Below the pieces are notes generated by a model. The model searched no databases, had not been told where the DNA came from, and was given only the letters and a program-made list of their open reading frames with translations. Shown here in pieces: positions 16,948 through 24,350 of a stretch of 46,749 bases of DNA. The translations under genes were made by a program, and so were the position numbers. The stretch is from assembly GCA_934248075.1 (NCBI GenBank), contig CAKQKH010000010.1, positions 1 through 46,749 on the forward strand, read 5' to 3'. Every line of letters begins with the position of its first letter. The stretch's first letter is position 1. Origin of the DNA: an uncultured Alphaproteobacteria bacterium. Its GTDB lineage: Bacteria; Pseudomonadota; Alphaproteobacteria; RF32; CAG-239.

Positions 16948-17029
16948 TAATCATCTCTCTTCTGCTCACACATTTGGGGCTATTTTAGCATGACCGCAAA
17001 ATTTTGTCCATTAGTTTTATACCCAGCAA

Positions 17030-17053
17030 AAACCCCGCTGCAGCGCGGGGTTT
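17030..17053 (-). terminator. Intrinsic terminator of the Skp-like gene
   Basis: AAACCCCGC pairs with GCGGGGTTT around GCTGCA, followed by T residues on the minus strand; 13 nt after the stop codon. Confidence 0.9.
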
Positions 17054-17065
17054 GAAGTTTAGTTA

Positions 17066-17536
17066 TTATTGAGCCTTAAGTTTTTGCAACACCTGCTCGG
17101 TGATATCGACGCCGCCGACCACCACCATGGTTTTGCTAAACACCAGCTTAAAACCGTTTTCCGCGGCCACATCGCTGATCAGCGCCGTCATTTGGTCATC
17201 AACTTTTTGCAGTTGTTCGGCGTATTTTTCCTGCATTTGCTGCTGACGAGCGGCCAATTCCTCGCCGTATTTCTGCTCCAAATCTTTTCGTTTTTGGCCA
17301 GAAGCTTTTTTAACTTCGGCACCGGCTTTCTCCACAAATTTTTGCAATTCGGCAATTTCATTTTGCCGTTCGGCGCGCAACTCGGCAATCGCAGGAGAAT
17401 TTGCCACCACCTGCTCCACATTTACCATCGCCACTTTGGCGCACGGTCTGAACGCCGCGCCGACAAGCGCCACCAACACAACCGCTCCGACAGCGATTCC
17501 GCCGATTTTCAGATATTTTTTAGCATTCTCGTTCAT
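17066..17536 (-). CDS. Skp/OmpH family protein with N-terminal membrane anchor
   Basis: Resembles the periplasmic chaperone Skp/OmpH, which holds unfolded outer-membrane proteins. From MNENAKKYLK (ATG at 17536, with AAAGGTG upstream) the protein has 156 aa. A hydrophobic segment at about 11-29 (IGGIAVGAVVLVALVGAAF) is a signal anchor or uncleaved signal. VAMVNVEQVVANSPA starts the beta part, followed by a long Glu/Lys/Gln coiled coil (about 55-125) and the closing GFKLVFSKTMVVVGGVDITEQVL, typical of Skp. It stands alone, not beside bamA as in many genomes. The upstream extension of the frame is not supported. Confidence 0.85.
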   Translation of the reverse strand: MNENAKKYLKIGGIAVGAVVLVALVGAAFRPCAKVAMVNVEQVVANSPAIAELRAERQNEIAELQKFVEKAGAEVKKASGQKRKDLEQKYGEELAARQQQMQEKYAEQLQKVDDQMTALISDVAAENGFKLVFSKTMVVVGGVDITEQVLQKLKAQ

Positions 17537-17778
17537 CGTTTTTTCACCTTTCATACAAATCCGGCTCCCGCCGCAAACTTTAATGATATAGTACTTTAAA
17601 TCTATTCCATTCTTTTCAACTGTCAACAGGATAAATTTATAAAATTAACCGCCGACGATTCAAGCTTGAGCAAATGGCCGCAAGGCATAAACAATTCTTG
17701 ACCCAACTAAAAACCGCAGTTCTGATATTTGCCACAGCATCTATTCTGCGAAAATTAATAGATTGTTGACGTTATATA

Positions 17779-17787
17779 TGCTATACT
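17779..17787 (+). promoter_or_regulatory. Extended -10 promoter for the 399-aa unknown gene
   Basis: TG-C-TATACT is an extended -10 element about 45 nt before the start codon at 17831. No convincing -35 lies at 16-18 bp. Confidence 0.45.
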
Positions 17788-17830
17788 CTTAATAAGAATG
17801 TTTATAAAGCTGTCAGAAAAGGAACTGTCA

Positions 17831-19027
17831 ATGGTTCATTTTTTAGACCTCAAAGATATAGAAACAAAACTCAAGTCGCTTTCTGACGAAGAAAAATCGG
17901 CCTATTTGGCCATGCCTGCTCCTGATGAAACCGCTCAATTTGCCAAACAAACCATTGGTCAGCGCCTGTTTTCCGAAATCTCAGATATTAATGACAAATG
18001 GCATACCAACGCGGCTGGCAAAACCCTGGAAGAATTTGCCGCTGACCACAACCTTGCCAGAGATAATCTCCTCAAATCCGTGGTTGGCGCTGATTATTTT
18101 ACAACATATCAATCTGAGCTTGAAAATTTACGAAAAAAACGCATACGCGAGGTTATGGAAAAGACTGAGCATTTGTACTGTTTCAGCCCTACCCCGCCTG
18201 AAAATCTTGTTGTTGCTTCTAACAATACTCCAAACGCCTCATCGAATAAAATCCACATTCCTTTGCATCATGCTCAGGCCGCGCAAACTTCGCCGTATAT
18301 TTTGCAACCGCCTTCCAATGGCAACATAGAATTTCATACTGATGAAAATATCGTTGTTATTAATGGCTGTGAACCCAAAGAATTTTTGCAGCGGCAGCCT
18401 TTGTCTTATCAGTATGAAGTCGATAAAAAATCTTTTACTCCCGAGGTCAATCTGGACGGACAATTCCATGACAAATATTCTTCTGCCGGCTCGGCTGAGG
18501 TTGTTGATCTTAAAGGACCTTTTTCCATAACCGACATGGTTGCGTCTCAAAAACAAAGCGGCTGGGATACTCCGGTTTATTTTATTCCCAACAAAAATGA
18601 CAAAGCCACTCTGCAGGAAAAAATCAATCAGTTGCGCGGATTAGGTGCCTCCAAACGTTCTGCCATGGAGCAAGTATCCGAGCAATACCCCAACAGCCTG
18701 ATTAATCTTAGACGCCGCCAGGAATTATTAGAATACGCCAAACAGCTTGACCTTGAAAGAAAAAAAGAAGAGCAACGTCGAGAAATCGAAAAAGCGCGCC
18801 AAATTGGCAAAGATCTTCTTTTGGAAATCATCCGTCGCCGCAAAGCCAATGAAGAAGCTAACAAGATTATGATAAAAAGAGGCTTCCAAAACCGCAAAAA
18901 TCAGAAAGCTGCCAAAAAAGTCGCCAACAAAAAAGAGCGCGAAACAGGCAAACCATTGACTGAGAAAGACATTAAAATTCTCAAACTCAAAGCTGCCTCA
19001 AAAAAATCCGGTTTATCAATAGGCTGA
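17831..19027 (+). CDS. Hypothetical basic, coiled-coil protein
   Basis: I do not recognise this 398-aa protein. Starting at MVHFLDL (ATG at 17831, after AAAAGGAACTGTCA) is better than 11 codons upstream. The N-terminal ~130 residues are helical with acidic and basic mix; residues ~140-240 are low in helix and rich in Pro, Ser, Asn and Gln, like a disordered linker; ~265-300 carry TLQEKINQLRGLGASKRSAMEQV, which could be a small helix-turn-helix. The last ~100 residues are a very basic coiled coil (KKEEQRREIEKARQ; RRRKANEEANK; KKVANKKERETGK). No signal peptide is seen. It could be nucleic-acid binding or an effector; neither is shown. Confidence 0.6.
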   Translation: MVHFLDLKDIETKLKSLSDEEKSAYLAMPAPDETAQFAKQTIGQRLFSEISDINDKWHTNAAGKTLEEFAADHNLARDNLLKSVVGADYFTTYQSELENLRKKRIREVMEKTEHLYCFSPTPPENLVVASNNTPNASSNKIHIPLHHAQAAQTSPYILQPPSNGNIEFHTDENIVVINGCEPKEFLQRQPLSYQYEVDKKSFTPEVNLDGQFHDKYSSAGSAEVVDLKGPFSITDMVASQKQSGWDTPVYFIPNKNDKATLQEKINQLRGLGASKRSAMEQVSEQYPNSLINLRRRQELLEYAKQLDLERKKEEQRREIEKARQIGKDLLLEIIRRRKANEEANKIMIKRGFQNRKNQKAAKKVANKKERETGKPLTEKDIKILKLKAASKKSGLSIG

Positions 19028-19176
19028 CCATGATCCCCCAGTATCGCAACCCTACTTTCATTACAAAAATAAGAATTGCCGACCGGACTATTTGAGAGCC
19101 CTCTCCTAAAGGTTTTATTTTGCACAACCATCCGGAGGAAATGCGATAAAATTTAACTTCATACTTAGTATTTTAT

Positions 19177-19227
19177 TAAACTATAAAGTACTCTCTTGAC
19201 AAGAGACTATTTAATGTTTATAGTTTA
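19177..19227 (+). promoter_or_regulatory. Promoter and nested palindromic operator of the fic-HTH gene
   Basis: TTGACA (19196-19201), 17 bp, TATAGT (19219-19224) is a near-consensus promoter. It is covered by two almost concentric palindromes: TAAACTATAAA ... TTTATAGTTTA (19177-19187 / 19217-19227) and TCTCTTG-A-CAAGAGA (19192-19206). Related half-sites lie outside: ACTTCATACTT (19156-19166) and AACTATGAAGTATGA next to the start codon. This looks like an operator for strong repression, plausibly by the product itself. Confidence 0.7.
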
Positions 19228-19241
19228 AGTATATTAAAACT

Positions 19242-20171
19242 ATGAAGTATGAGGTTGGCATGCAGGAAATCCGTGCAAAAATTGAAGAAAACCGCAAAAA
19301 ACTGCAAAAGTTATTGCAAAATAAGGACAATCAAAATGTCTTGGATAAATGGCTCAAGACTGAGCTTGCCTATACTTCAAACGCGATTGAAGGCAACACT
19401 TTGACCAGACGCGAAACTGAGCTGGCGATTGAAGAGCAAATAACTACCGGAGCCAAACCGATAAATGATTATTTAGAAGCCAGAAATCACGCCAACGCTT
19501 TTGATTTTATCTGTCATGCCGTCAAAAATAAGGTCAAAATTGATGAAGATTATGTGTTGCAGATTCATAAAATCATTTTATCGGGCATAGATGACACGAA
19601 TGCCGGTTTTTATCGTTCGGTCAGAGTTCGAATATCGGGTTCGCAAACTATTTTGCCTAATCCGCTTAAAGTGCCGGATTTAATGCGTGAGTTTGGTAAA
19701 TGGTTACTTGAAAAAAGTGATGACGTATTGCTAAAAGCGATAGAAGCGCATTATCGCCTGGTTTCTATTCACCCATTTGTTGACGGCAACGGTCGAACAG
19801 CGCGATTGCTCCTCAACAGTATGTTACTTGAGAGCGTTTATGCGCCGATTATTATCAGAAAAATTGACCGCAAAAGATATTTAAGCGCCTTAGAGACATA
19901 TCAAACCAAAGAAAACAGCGATCCTTATTATAGGTTTATGCTGACGGCACTCAATCGTTCGCTTAAAATGATGATTGATTTGCTTGATATTGAAAAAGCT
20001 GAGCCGCAAGGAAAACTTCTGACGATTGCCAAGTTTGCAAAATTGGCCGGACTTCCGGTTTCGACAATTCGTTATTGGATGAAAGAAGACAAAATCAAGC
20101 CGATCACTTATACCGCCTCCGGTTATGCAATGTTTGATGAAAAGCAAGTTGCTGAGATTAAAAGGGATTAG
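19242..20171 (+). CDS. Fic family protein with fused MerR-like DNA-binding domain
   Basis: Fic proteins usually transfer AMP (or another nucleotide part) to target proteins. The catalytic loop HPFVDGNGRTAR (177-188) is complete, and an N-terminal inhibitory motif TSNAIEGN (45-52) marks it as a class II, self-inhibited Fic. FYRSVRVRISGS and the alpha-helical core are typical. From about residue 255 comes a MerR-type winged helix (TIAKFAKLAGLPVSTIRYWMKEDKI, GYAMFDEKQVAEI), which suggests DNA binding. The gene has a strong promoter embedded in palindromes, so autoregulation is likely. An alternative start is Met7 (19260), which has a GAGG site upstream. Confidence 0.9.
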   Translation: MKYEVGMQEIRAKIEENRKKLQKLLQNKDNQNVLDKWLKTELAYTSNAIEGNTLTRRETELAIEEQITTGAKPINDYLEARNHANAFDFICHAVKNKVKIDEDYVLQIHKIILSGIDDTNAGFYRSVRVRISGSQTILPNPLKVPDLMREFGKWLLEKSDDVLLKAIEAHYRLVSIHPFVDGNGRTARLLLNSMLLESVYAPIIIRKIDRKRYLSALETYQTKENSDPYYRFMLTALNRSLKMMIDLLDIEKAEPQGKLLTIAKFAKLAGLPVSTIRYWMKEDKIKPITYTASGYAMFDEKQVAEIKRD

Positions 20172-20234
20172 TTGTTTTATGTGATCTTGGCTAGTTAGTC
20201 TAACAAATCCCACCTATTTAGATACCTATACCTA

Positions 20235-20312
20235 TACCTATACCAATTCCTATCAAGTAAGACAAAAAAGCTTCCGTAAAGGGAGCTTTTTTTTGTTTTA
20301 ATTAAAGCGGGC
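20235..20312 (+). pseudogene. Relic 3' end of a paralogue of the 156-aa membrane protein gene
   Basis: This ~78-bp stretch repeats the 3' end of the gene at 20403-20873 together with its terminator: a CCTATA-type hexamer run encoding Ile-Pro repeats, CCAATTCCTATCAAGTAA, then AAAAAAGCTTCC/GGGAGCTTTTTT and the flank TTTTAATTRAAGCGGGC. The frame is closed by a TAG just before the run (20218-20220), so only the tail survives. The sequence suggests a former tandem duplication with loss of the first gene. The terminator would still serve fic. Confidence 0.7.
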
Positions 20313-20321
20313 AAAAAAATG

Positions 20322-20350
20322 TTGACAAAATTTCAAAAAAATGACATAAA
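20322..20350 (+). promoter_or_regulatory. Putative promoter of the 156-aa membrane protein gene
   Basis: TTGACA, 17 bp, CATAAA, about 50 nt upstream of the start codon. The -35 is perfect; the -10 is weak. Confidence 0.5.
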
Positions 20351-20402
20351 TAAGCATAAGGAATTATAATTATATTCATTATTAACTAAAAAAACGAACA
20401 AA

Positions 20403-20873
20403 ATGGACTTAATGACTTATCTGATTTCGATTTTTATTCTTGGGCTTATATTAATAACAACTGTAGGCTTGGGAGGGATCTGTGCTGAAGACAAAAAAGA
20501 CCTAATATGGGAAATCATTATCGGCGCAGGCGCTTTGGTGGGTATTGGCATTGCAACTTGGTTGTATGTTTCAGATCGCAACAAAACTGAAGCGATACTA
20601 AAAAATTGCCCACCCCAAACAACTCTCGTAAAGAGGGTTAATAATTCGGACCGTCTTTACATTCTGGGCGAAGATGGAACAGTCTTTGAAGAGCCAGAAA
20701 ATAGTATTCCATTGGTATCTATAGGTGACACCATTGTTTATGTCAAGCATCCTGAAAAAGAATACCTCAGAATAATTGACTTCAGACCTTGTGAAAAACA
20801 TGAGGTCATAGTGAAGAACAATGAAACTCAAAGGAGTATAGTACCTATACCAATTCCTATTCCTATCAAGTAA
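20403..20873 (+). CDS. Small membrane protein with Ile-Pro repeat tail
   Basis: Unrecognised 156-aa protein. Two hydrophobic segments (about 5-26, LISIFILGLILITTVGLGGI, and 36-55, EIIIGAGALVGIGIATWLYV) form a likely hairpin, followed by a soluble, mostly beta C-terminal domain (LVKRVNNSDRLYILGEDGTVF; IGDTIVYVKHPEKEYLRII). The end is a repetitive IVPIPIPIPIK encoded by hexamer repeats, a stretch prone to slippage. The region before it, and a relic of a second copy upstream, suggest local duplication. Ribosome binding site is weak. Terminator follows. Confidence 0.7.
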   Translation: MDLMTYLISIFILGLILITTVGLGGICAEDKKDLIWEIIIGAGALVGIGIATWLYVSDRNKTEAILKNCPPQTTLVKRVNNSDRLYILGEDGTVFEEPENSIPLVSIGDTIVYVKHPEKEYLRIIDFRPCEKHEVIVKNNETQRSIVPIPIPIPIK

Positions 20874-20877
20874 GACA

Positions 20878-20908
20878 AAAAAGCTTCCGTAAAGGGAGCT
20901 TTTTTTGT
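20878..20908 (+). terminator. Intrinsic terminator of the 156-aa membrane protein gene
   Basis: AAAAAAGCTTCC pairs with GGGAGCTTTTTT around GTAAA (one mismatch), with a T-run. The same structure appears in the relic at about 20264-20295. Confidence 0.85.
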
Positions 20909-20935
20909 TTTAATTGAAGCGGGCGAAAGGATTAC

Positions 20936-21310
20936 TCTGCGCCATGCTTGAGTTGCACGGGCGCTCATCAGCGCTCACGCTGACCGCAACACCCCCATAT
21001 CGCTTTCGCTTGTAGTCAAACCAACACGCCTGCGGCCGTCACACGGTTGGTTCGAGCTGTCTTTACTTACCATAATAAAAAGCCCTCCACAAGGGAGGGC
21101 TTTTTATTATGGTGGGCCCAGATGGACTACTCTGCGCTCCGCTTGAGTTGCACGGGCGGACTTTTGCCGGCGGCAAACCGGCGATACCCCCGTATCGCCT
21201 AGTCCTGGTAGTCAAACCAACTCCTCGTTGGTTCGAGCTGTCTTTACTTACCATAATAAAAAGCCCTCCACAAGGGAGGACTTTTTATTATGGTGGGCCC
21301 AGATGGACTC
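20936..21310. repeat. Tandem ~181-bp repeat carrying a tRNA 3'-end fragment
   Basis: Two diverged units in direct orientation with a 181-bp period. The best conserved parts are 21046-21128 versus 21227-21309: GGTTCGAGCTGTCTTTAC, the terminator stem AAAAAGCCCTCC/GGGAGG, and TGGTGGGCCCAGATGGACT, which is exactly the last 19 nt (with CCA) of the adjacent tRNA. Left parts share ACTCTGCGC, CTTGAGTTGCACGGGCG and TAGTCAAACCAAC. The outer unit thus holds a truncated tRNA 3' end, as seen after integration or slipped duplication at a tRNA gene. No integrase is present. Confidence 0.75.
21259..21290 (-). terminator. Intrinsic terminator after the CAU tRNA
   Basis: On the minus strand AAAAAGTCCTCC pairs with GGAGGGCTTTTT, directly after the tRNA 3' end. 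A second copy with perfect stem is at 21078-21109. Confidence 0.85.
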
Positions 21311-21367
21311 GAACCAACGACCAGACCGTTATGAGCGGCCTGCTCTAACCAACTGAGCTATGGGCCC
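21291..21367 (-). tRNA. tRNA with CAU anticodon, probably tRNA-Ile2 (lysidine type)
   Basis: Acceptor GGGCCCA/TGGGCCC, D-arm, anticodon stem GGCCG/CGGTC with loop CTCATAA (anticodon CAU), encoded CCA (21291-21293). The anticodon alone fits initiator Met, elongator Met or Ile2. An A discriminator, and a variable/T-arm part GGTCGTTGGTTCGAG close to E. coli tRNA-Ile2, favour Ile2 for AUA decoding. The T-stem has one U.U mismatch (GTTGG/CCATC). Confidence 0.85.
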
Positions 21368-21463
21368 GTAATTTACACGTTTTCTAAATTTACTTTAGAA
21401 CAACCTTGTGTCCTGATTACAATAATTCCCCCTCATAGTCAAGTCATTTTATTGCGGATTGCT

Positions 21464-21949
21464 TTATTTATCCAACGCCTTTTTCCAGCGATCAAATTTA
21501 TTTTTTAACTGAATTGACGCATTTGCGGGGCTGGTTGAAGGGACGCCAATACATTCTATTTTTTTCATCAGCTGCGGATGAAATTTTTTAAAGAATTCCG
21601 CAGATTTTTGTCCGTTAAAAATAATCTTGCCGACATTAGGATACTGCTGCAACAGTCCCTCAAAATCATTTGGCAGAGCATTTTTTATATCCATATCCAG
21701 ACTGCCTTGCCGTTCACAATATTGCAGATTATCCCACAAACCGATTTTATTATTCAGCAGACAGGCACATTTTTGTTTATAGCTCTTAAACGCCGCACCG
21801 TTATTGAAAATATCCGCCATAAAACGCCAAAATAAATTGCGCTGATGAGCATAATATTCACCAGCCTGCAATGATGCTTCTCCGGGCATTGTCCCTATAA
21901 TCAGGATCTTAGTTTCAGAATTAATTATCGGAGCAAAACTTTTTAACAT
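21464..21949 (-). CDS. DNA-deoxyinosine (hypoxanthine) glycosylase, UDG superfamily
   Basis: A 161-aa base-excision repair glycosylase of the uracil-DNA glycosylase superfamily, family 6 type, expected to remove hypoxanthine from DNA. Signature stretches: ILIIGTMPGEASLQAGEYYA, HQRNLFWRFMADIF, NNKIGLWDNLQYCERQGSLD, KIIFNGQKSAEFF and the closing GVPSTSPANAS. The start at 21949 (MLKSFAPIINSE) matches the family; the upstream extension of the frame runs through palindromic copy B and is not coding. It lies downstream of rpoD and copy B. Confidence 0.88.
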   Translation of the reverse strand: MLKSFAPIINSETKILIIGTMPGEASLQAGEYYAHQRNLFWRFMADIFNNGAAFKSYKQKCACLLNNKIGLWDNLQYCERQGSLDMDIKNALPNDFEGLLQQYPNVGKIIFNGQKSAEFFKKFHPQLMKKIECIGVPSTSPANASIQLKNKFDRWKKALDK

Positions 21950-21988
21950 AAAAAATCTGATATTATTAAAAAAAGAAAAATTATTATA

Positions 21989-22113
21989 GCAAGCTTGGAT
22001 AGCGTGTGTGAATAATAAGATTTTAGGGTGGCGAAAGCGAAATGTACAAAGAGGTACATGAGCATTTCGCCAACCCGACAAATCTGTATTAGTCACCAGC
22101 TAGACAAGCTCGC
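21989..22113 (-). repeat. 3'-end palindromic element, copy B (after rpoD)
   Basis: Starts 7 nt past the rpoD stop. Outer arms GCAAGCTTG/CAAGCTCGC, then GATAGC/GCTAGA (GA facing AG), TAATA/TATTA, AGATTT/AAATCT, GGGT/ACCC and GGCGAAA/TTTCGCC. A GCGAA / GAGCA internal loop precedes the apical stem ATGTAC/GTACAT around AAAGAG. Closest relative is copy F (29398-29516). Confidence 0.85.
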
Positions 22114-22120
22114 ATTACAC

Positions 22121-24211
22121 CTATTGATCAAGAAATGACCTCAATTTCCTCGACCGGCTCGGGTGTTTCAACTTGCGCAACGCTTTAGCCTCAATTTGGC
22201 GAATTCGCTCACGAGTAACATTAAACTGCTGGCCGACTTCTTCCAAAGTATGATCTGTGTTCATGCCGATGCCAAAACGCATACGCAACACCCGCTCCTC
22301 ACGCGGAGTAAGTGATGACAAGATGCGAGTGCAGGTTTCCTTAAGATTGGAATGAATTGCAGAATCCAACGGCTGCAAAGCGCTGTCATCAGCAATAAAA
22401 TCACCCAGTGATGAATCTTCCTCATCACCAACTGGAGCCTCCAACGAAACCGGCTCTTTGGCAATTTTCATAACTTTGCGAACCTTTTCCAACGGCATTG
22501 ACAACCGCTTGGCCAGTTCTTCCGGCACCGGTTCGCGCCCCATTTCCGCCAGCATCTGACGAGAGGTACGCACCAATTTATTGATCGTCTCAATCATATG
22601 CACCGGAATACGAATTGTGCGCGCCTGATCGGCAATTGAACGAGTAATCGCTTGGCGTATCCACCAGGTTGCATAGGTCGAGAATTTGTAGCCGCGGCGA
22701 TACTCAAATTTATCAACCGCTTTCATCAAGCCGATATTGCCCTCTTGAATCAAATCCAAAAATTGCAAACCGCGGTTGGTGTATTTTTTTGCAATCGAAA
22801 TAACCAAGCGCAGGTTGGCCTCAATCATCTCCTTTTTGGCGCGCTCCGCTTCGCGCTCGCCTTTCTTAATGGTATCAACCATGCGGCGATATTCGGTAAT
22901 CGGCAAGCCGCATTCCTGAGCCATTTGCGCCACAGAATCACGCAACTCGGTAATTTCCGAACCATATTTTTCCACAAAAGCTTGCCAATGTTTGTCTTTC
23001 TTGTGAGTAAGAGTAATTTCCTCCAGCCAATTCGGTGACAATTCCGATTTTTGATAAGCTCCCAGAAAATCCTCACGTTTTATCTTACAAGACAAGGCAT
23101 AACGCATTAATTTTCCTTCAAAACCCATTAAGCGTTTGTTAAGACCATTAAGCTGCTCAACCAATTGCTCAATGCGGCTGGCGTTAAGATGAATTGAACT
23201 CATCAACTCAACCAAATCTTTTTTCACTTGCAAATAGTGCTTTTCCACCGCCGAAGTAACGCTTTTGCCAGCGATGATTGCCGCCACCCGCTGATTCTGA
23301 ATTTTCTTCAAATCATCATAATAACTGGAAATTTTATTCAAAATATCCAGCACCGGTTCTTTAAGGGCTTCTTCCATAGCCGAAACCGAAGCTGAACTGC
23401 GGCCGCCGTTACCGTCTAAATCATCGTCTTCCTCACCATGATCTTCGCCGTCTTCGCCGTCGTGCAAATCATCACCATTGTCATCTTCTTCCGGCTCGTC
23501 ATCAACGGCGCTGTCAAGTTCCATATCATCATCGGGCAGATCATCATCGATATCTTCCATATCTTCTTTTTCGGCCAGCTCTTCAGCTACTTTTTCCAGA
23601 TCTTCGCTGGCGGAGGTTTCGTCTTCCTCAAACTCCATACCCTCGACATCGGCGCCATACATCATTTCCAAATCGACTATATCACGCAACTGCATAGTGC
23701 CGTTAATCAACTCGTCGCGCCAGTCGGCAATCGCCTTAATGGTCATCGGGCTTTCGCACAAACCGTCAATCATAACGGTCTTTCCGGCCTCAATACGTTT
23801 GGCGATAGCAATTTCTCCCTCGCGAGACAACAGCTCCACCGACCCCATTTCTTTCAGATACATTCTAACCGGATCATCGCTGCGGCCCAAATCTTTTTCA
23901 TCAAAATTGCCGCCCTCTTCCTCATCATCGTCATAGTCGCTGTCGTCTTCCACAACATCAGGCTCAAAATTATCAACCTCAGACTCGGCGATAATACTGA
24001 TTCCCATATCTGAGATATCAGTCATAATATCTTCAATATTCTCGGAAGATTCGCGCTCAGGAGGCAGAGCCTTGTTCAGTTCTTCAACGGTAATGTAGCC
24101 GCGTGTTTTTCCTTTTTCAATCAAACGCTTAATCGCGCTGCCCAATGAATCAATCAGCGGCGCATCTGCAGACTGACCGTCATACAGATCAGGATTCTCA
24201 ATATCTGACAT
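22121..24211 (-). CDS. rpoD: Primary RNA polymerase sigma factor (sigma-70)
   Basis: Housekeeping sigma factor. The 696 residues hold region 1.1 (about 13-75), region 1.2 (SDDPVRMYLKEMGSVELLSREGE, about 115-140), a long non-conserved region with a very acidic stretch of Asp/Glu runs (about 195-275), then regions 2.1-2.4 (EANLRLVISIAKKYTNRGLQ; YKFSTYATWWIRQAITRSIA), region 3 and region 4 (EERVLRMRFGIGM; LEEVGQQFNVTRERIRQIE), ending RSFLDQ. The -10-reading helix is standard, consistent with the TATAAT-like promoters seen. It follows dnaG, has a long hairpin right before its ribosome binding site, and ends beside palindromic copy B. Confidence 0.98.
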   Translation of the reverse strand: MSDIENPDLYDGQSADAPLIDSLGSAIKRLIEKGKTRGYITVEELNKALPPERESSENIEDIMTDISDMGISIIAESEVDNFEPDVVEDDSDYDDDEEEGGNFDEKDLGRSDDPVRMYLKEMGSVELLSREGEIAIAKRIEAGKTVMIDGLCESPMTIKAIADWRDELINGTMQLRDIVDLEMMYGADVEGMEFEEDETSASEDLEKVAEELAEKEDMEDIDDDLPDDDMELDSAVDDEPEEDDNGDDLHDGEDGEDHGEEDDDLDGNGGRSSASVSAMEEALKEPVLDILNKISSYYDDLKKIQNQRVAAIIAGKSVTSAVEKHYLQVKKDLVELMSSIHLNASRIEQLVEQLNGLNKRLMGFEGKLMRYALSCKIKREDFLGAYQKSELSPNWLEEITLTHKKDKHWQAFVEKYGSEITELRDSVAQMAQECGLPITEYRRMVDTIKKGEREAERAKKEMIEANLRLVISIAKKYTNRGLQFLDLIQEGNIGLMKAVDKFEYRRGYKFSTYATWWIRQAITRSIADQARTIRIPVHMIETINKLVRTSRQMLAEMGREPVPEELAKRLSMPLEKVRKVMKIAKEPVSLEAPVGDEEDSSLGDFIADDSALQPLDSAIHSNLKETCTRILSSLTPREERVLRMRFGIGMNTDHTLEEVGQQFNVTRERIRQIEAKALRKLKHPSRSRKLRSFLDQ

Positions 24212-24222
24212 AAACTTTCCTT

Positions 24223-24271
24223 ATTACAAAACCGGTTTTTGCATAAATTTCTAGCTAGTGCATTTTGTAAT
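24223..24271 (-). promoter_or_regulatory. Hairpin in the rpoD leader next to the ribosome binding site
   Basis: ATTACAAAA and TTTTGTAAT form a perfect 9-bp inverted repeat, with a nested TGCA/TGCA and a CTAGCTAG centre, ending just before AAGGA of the rpoD ribosome binding site. Position suggests translational or RNA-processing control between dnaG and rpoD. Confidence 0.55.
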
Positions 24272-24350
24272 AATTTTTGAGGCAATTGTCAAGAGTTTAA
24301 CGCAGATTCATCGCAAATTTTCTGCCGATTCGCAAATAACCTCGACAAAA

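Noticed and set aside
19242..20171. Fic gene as part of a two-gene FicT/FicA toxin-antitoxin pair
   Set aside because: The inhibitory motif is inside the same protein (TSNAIEGN), and no small antitoxin gene lies upstream; the preceding gene is unrelated.
20874..21290. Complete integrative element at the CAU tRNA
   Set aside because: A tRNA 3'-end duplication is present, but only about 180 bp lie between copies, with no integrase or cargo.
21109..21348. A 79-codon plus-strand frame across the tRNA and repeat (ending GPRWTRTNDQTVMSGLL)
   Set aside because: It is the antisense of the CAU tRNA and its terminator repeats. Such frames are a known source of spurious protein entries.
22015..22096. 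N-terminal extension of the deoxyinosine glycosylase
   Set aside because: The extra 49 codons run through palindromic copy B, and the family N-terminus begins at Met 21949.
23400..23950. Acidic low-complexity block in rpoD as an insertion or frameshift
   Set aside because: Acidic, variable-length non-conserved regions between regions 1.2 and 2.1 are normal in alphaproteobacterial sigma-70; the frame is intact on both sides.
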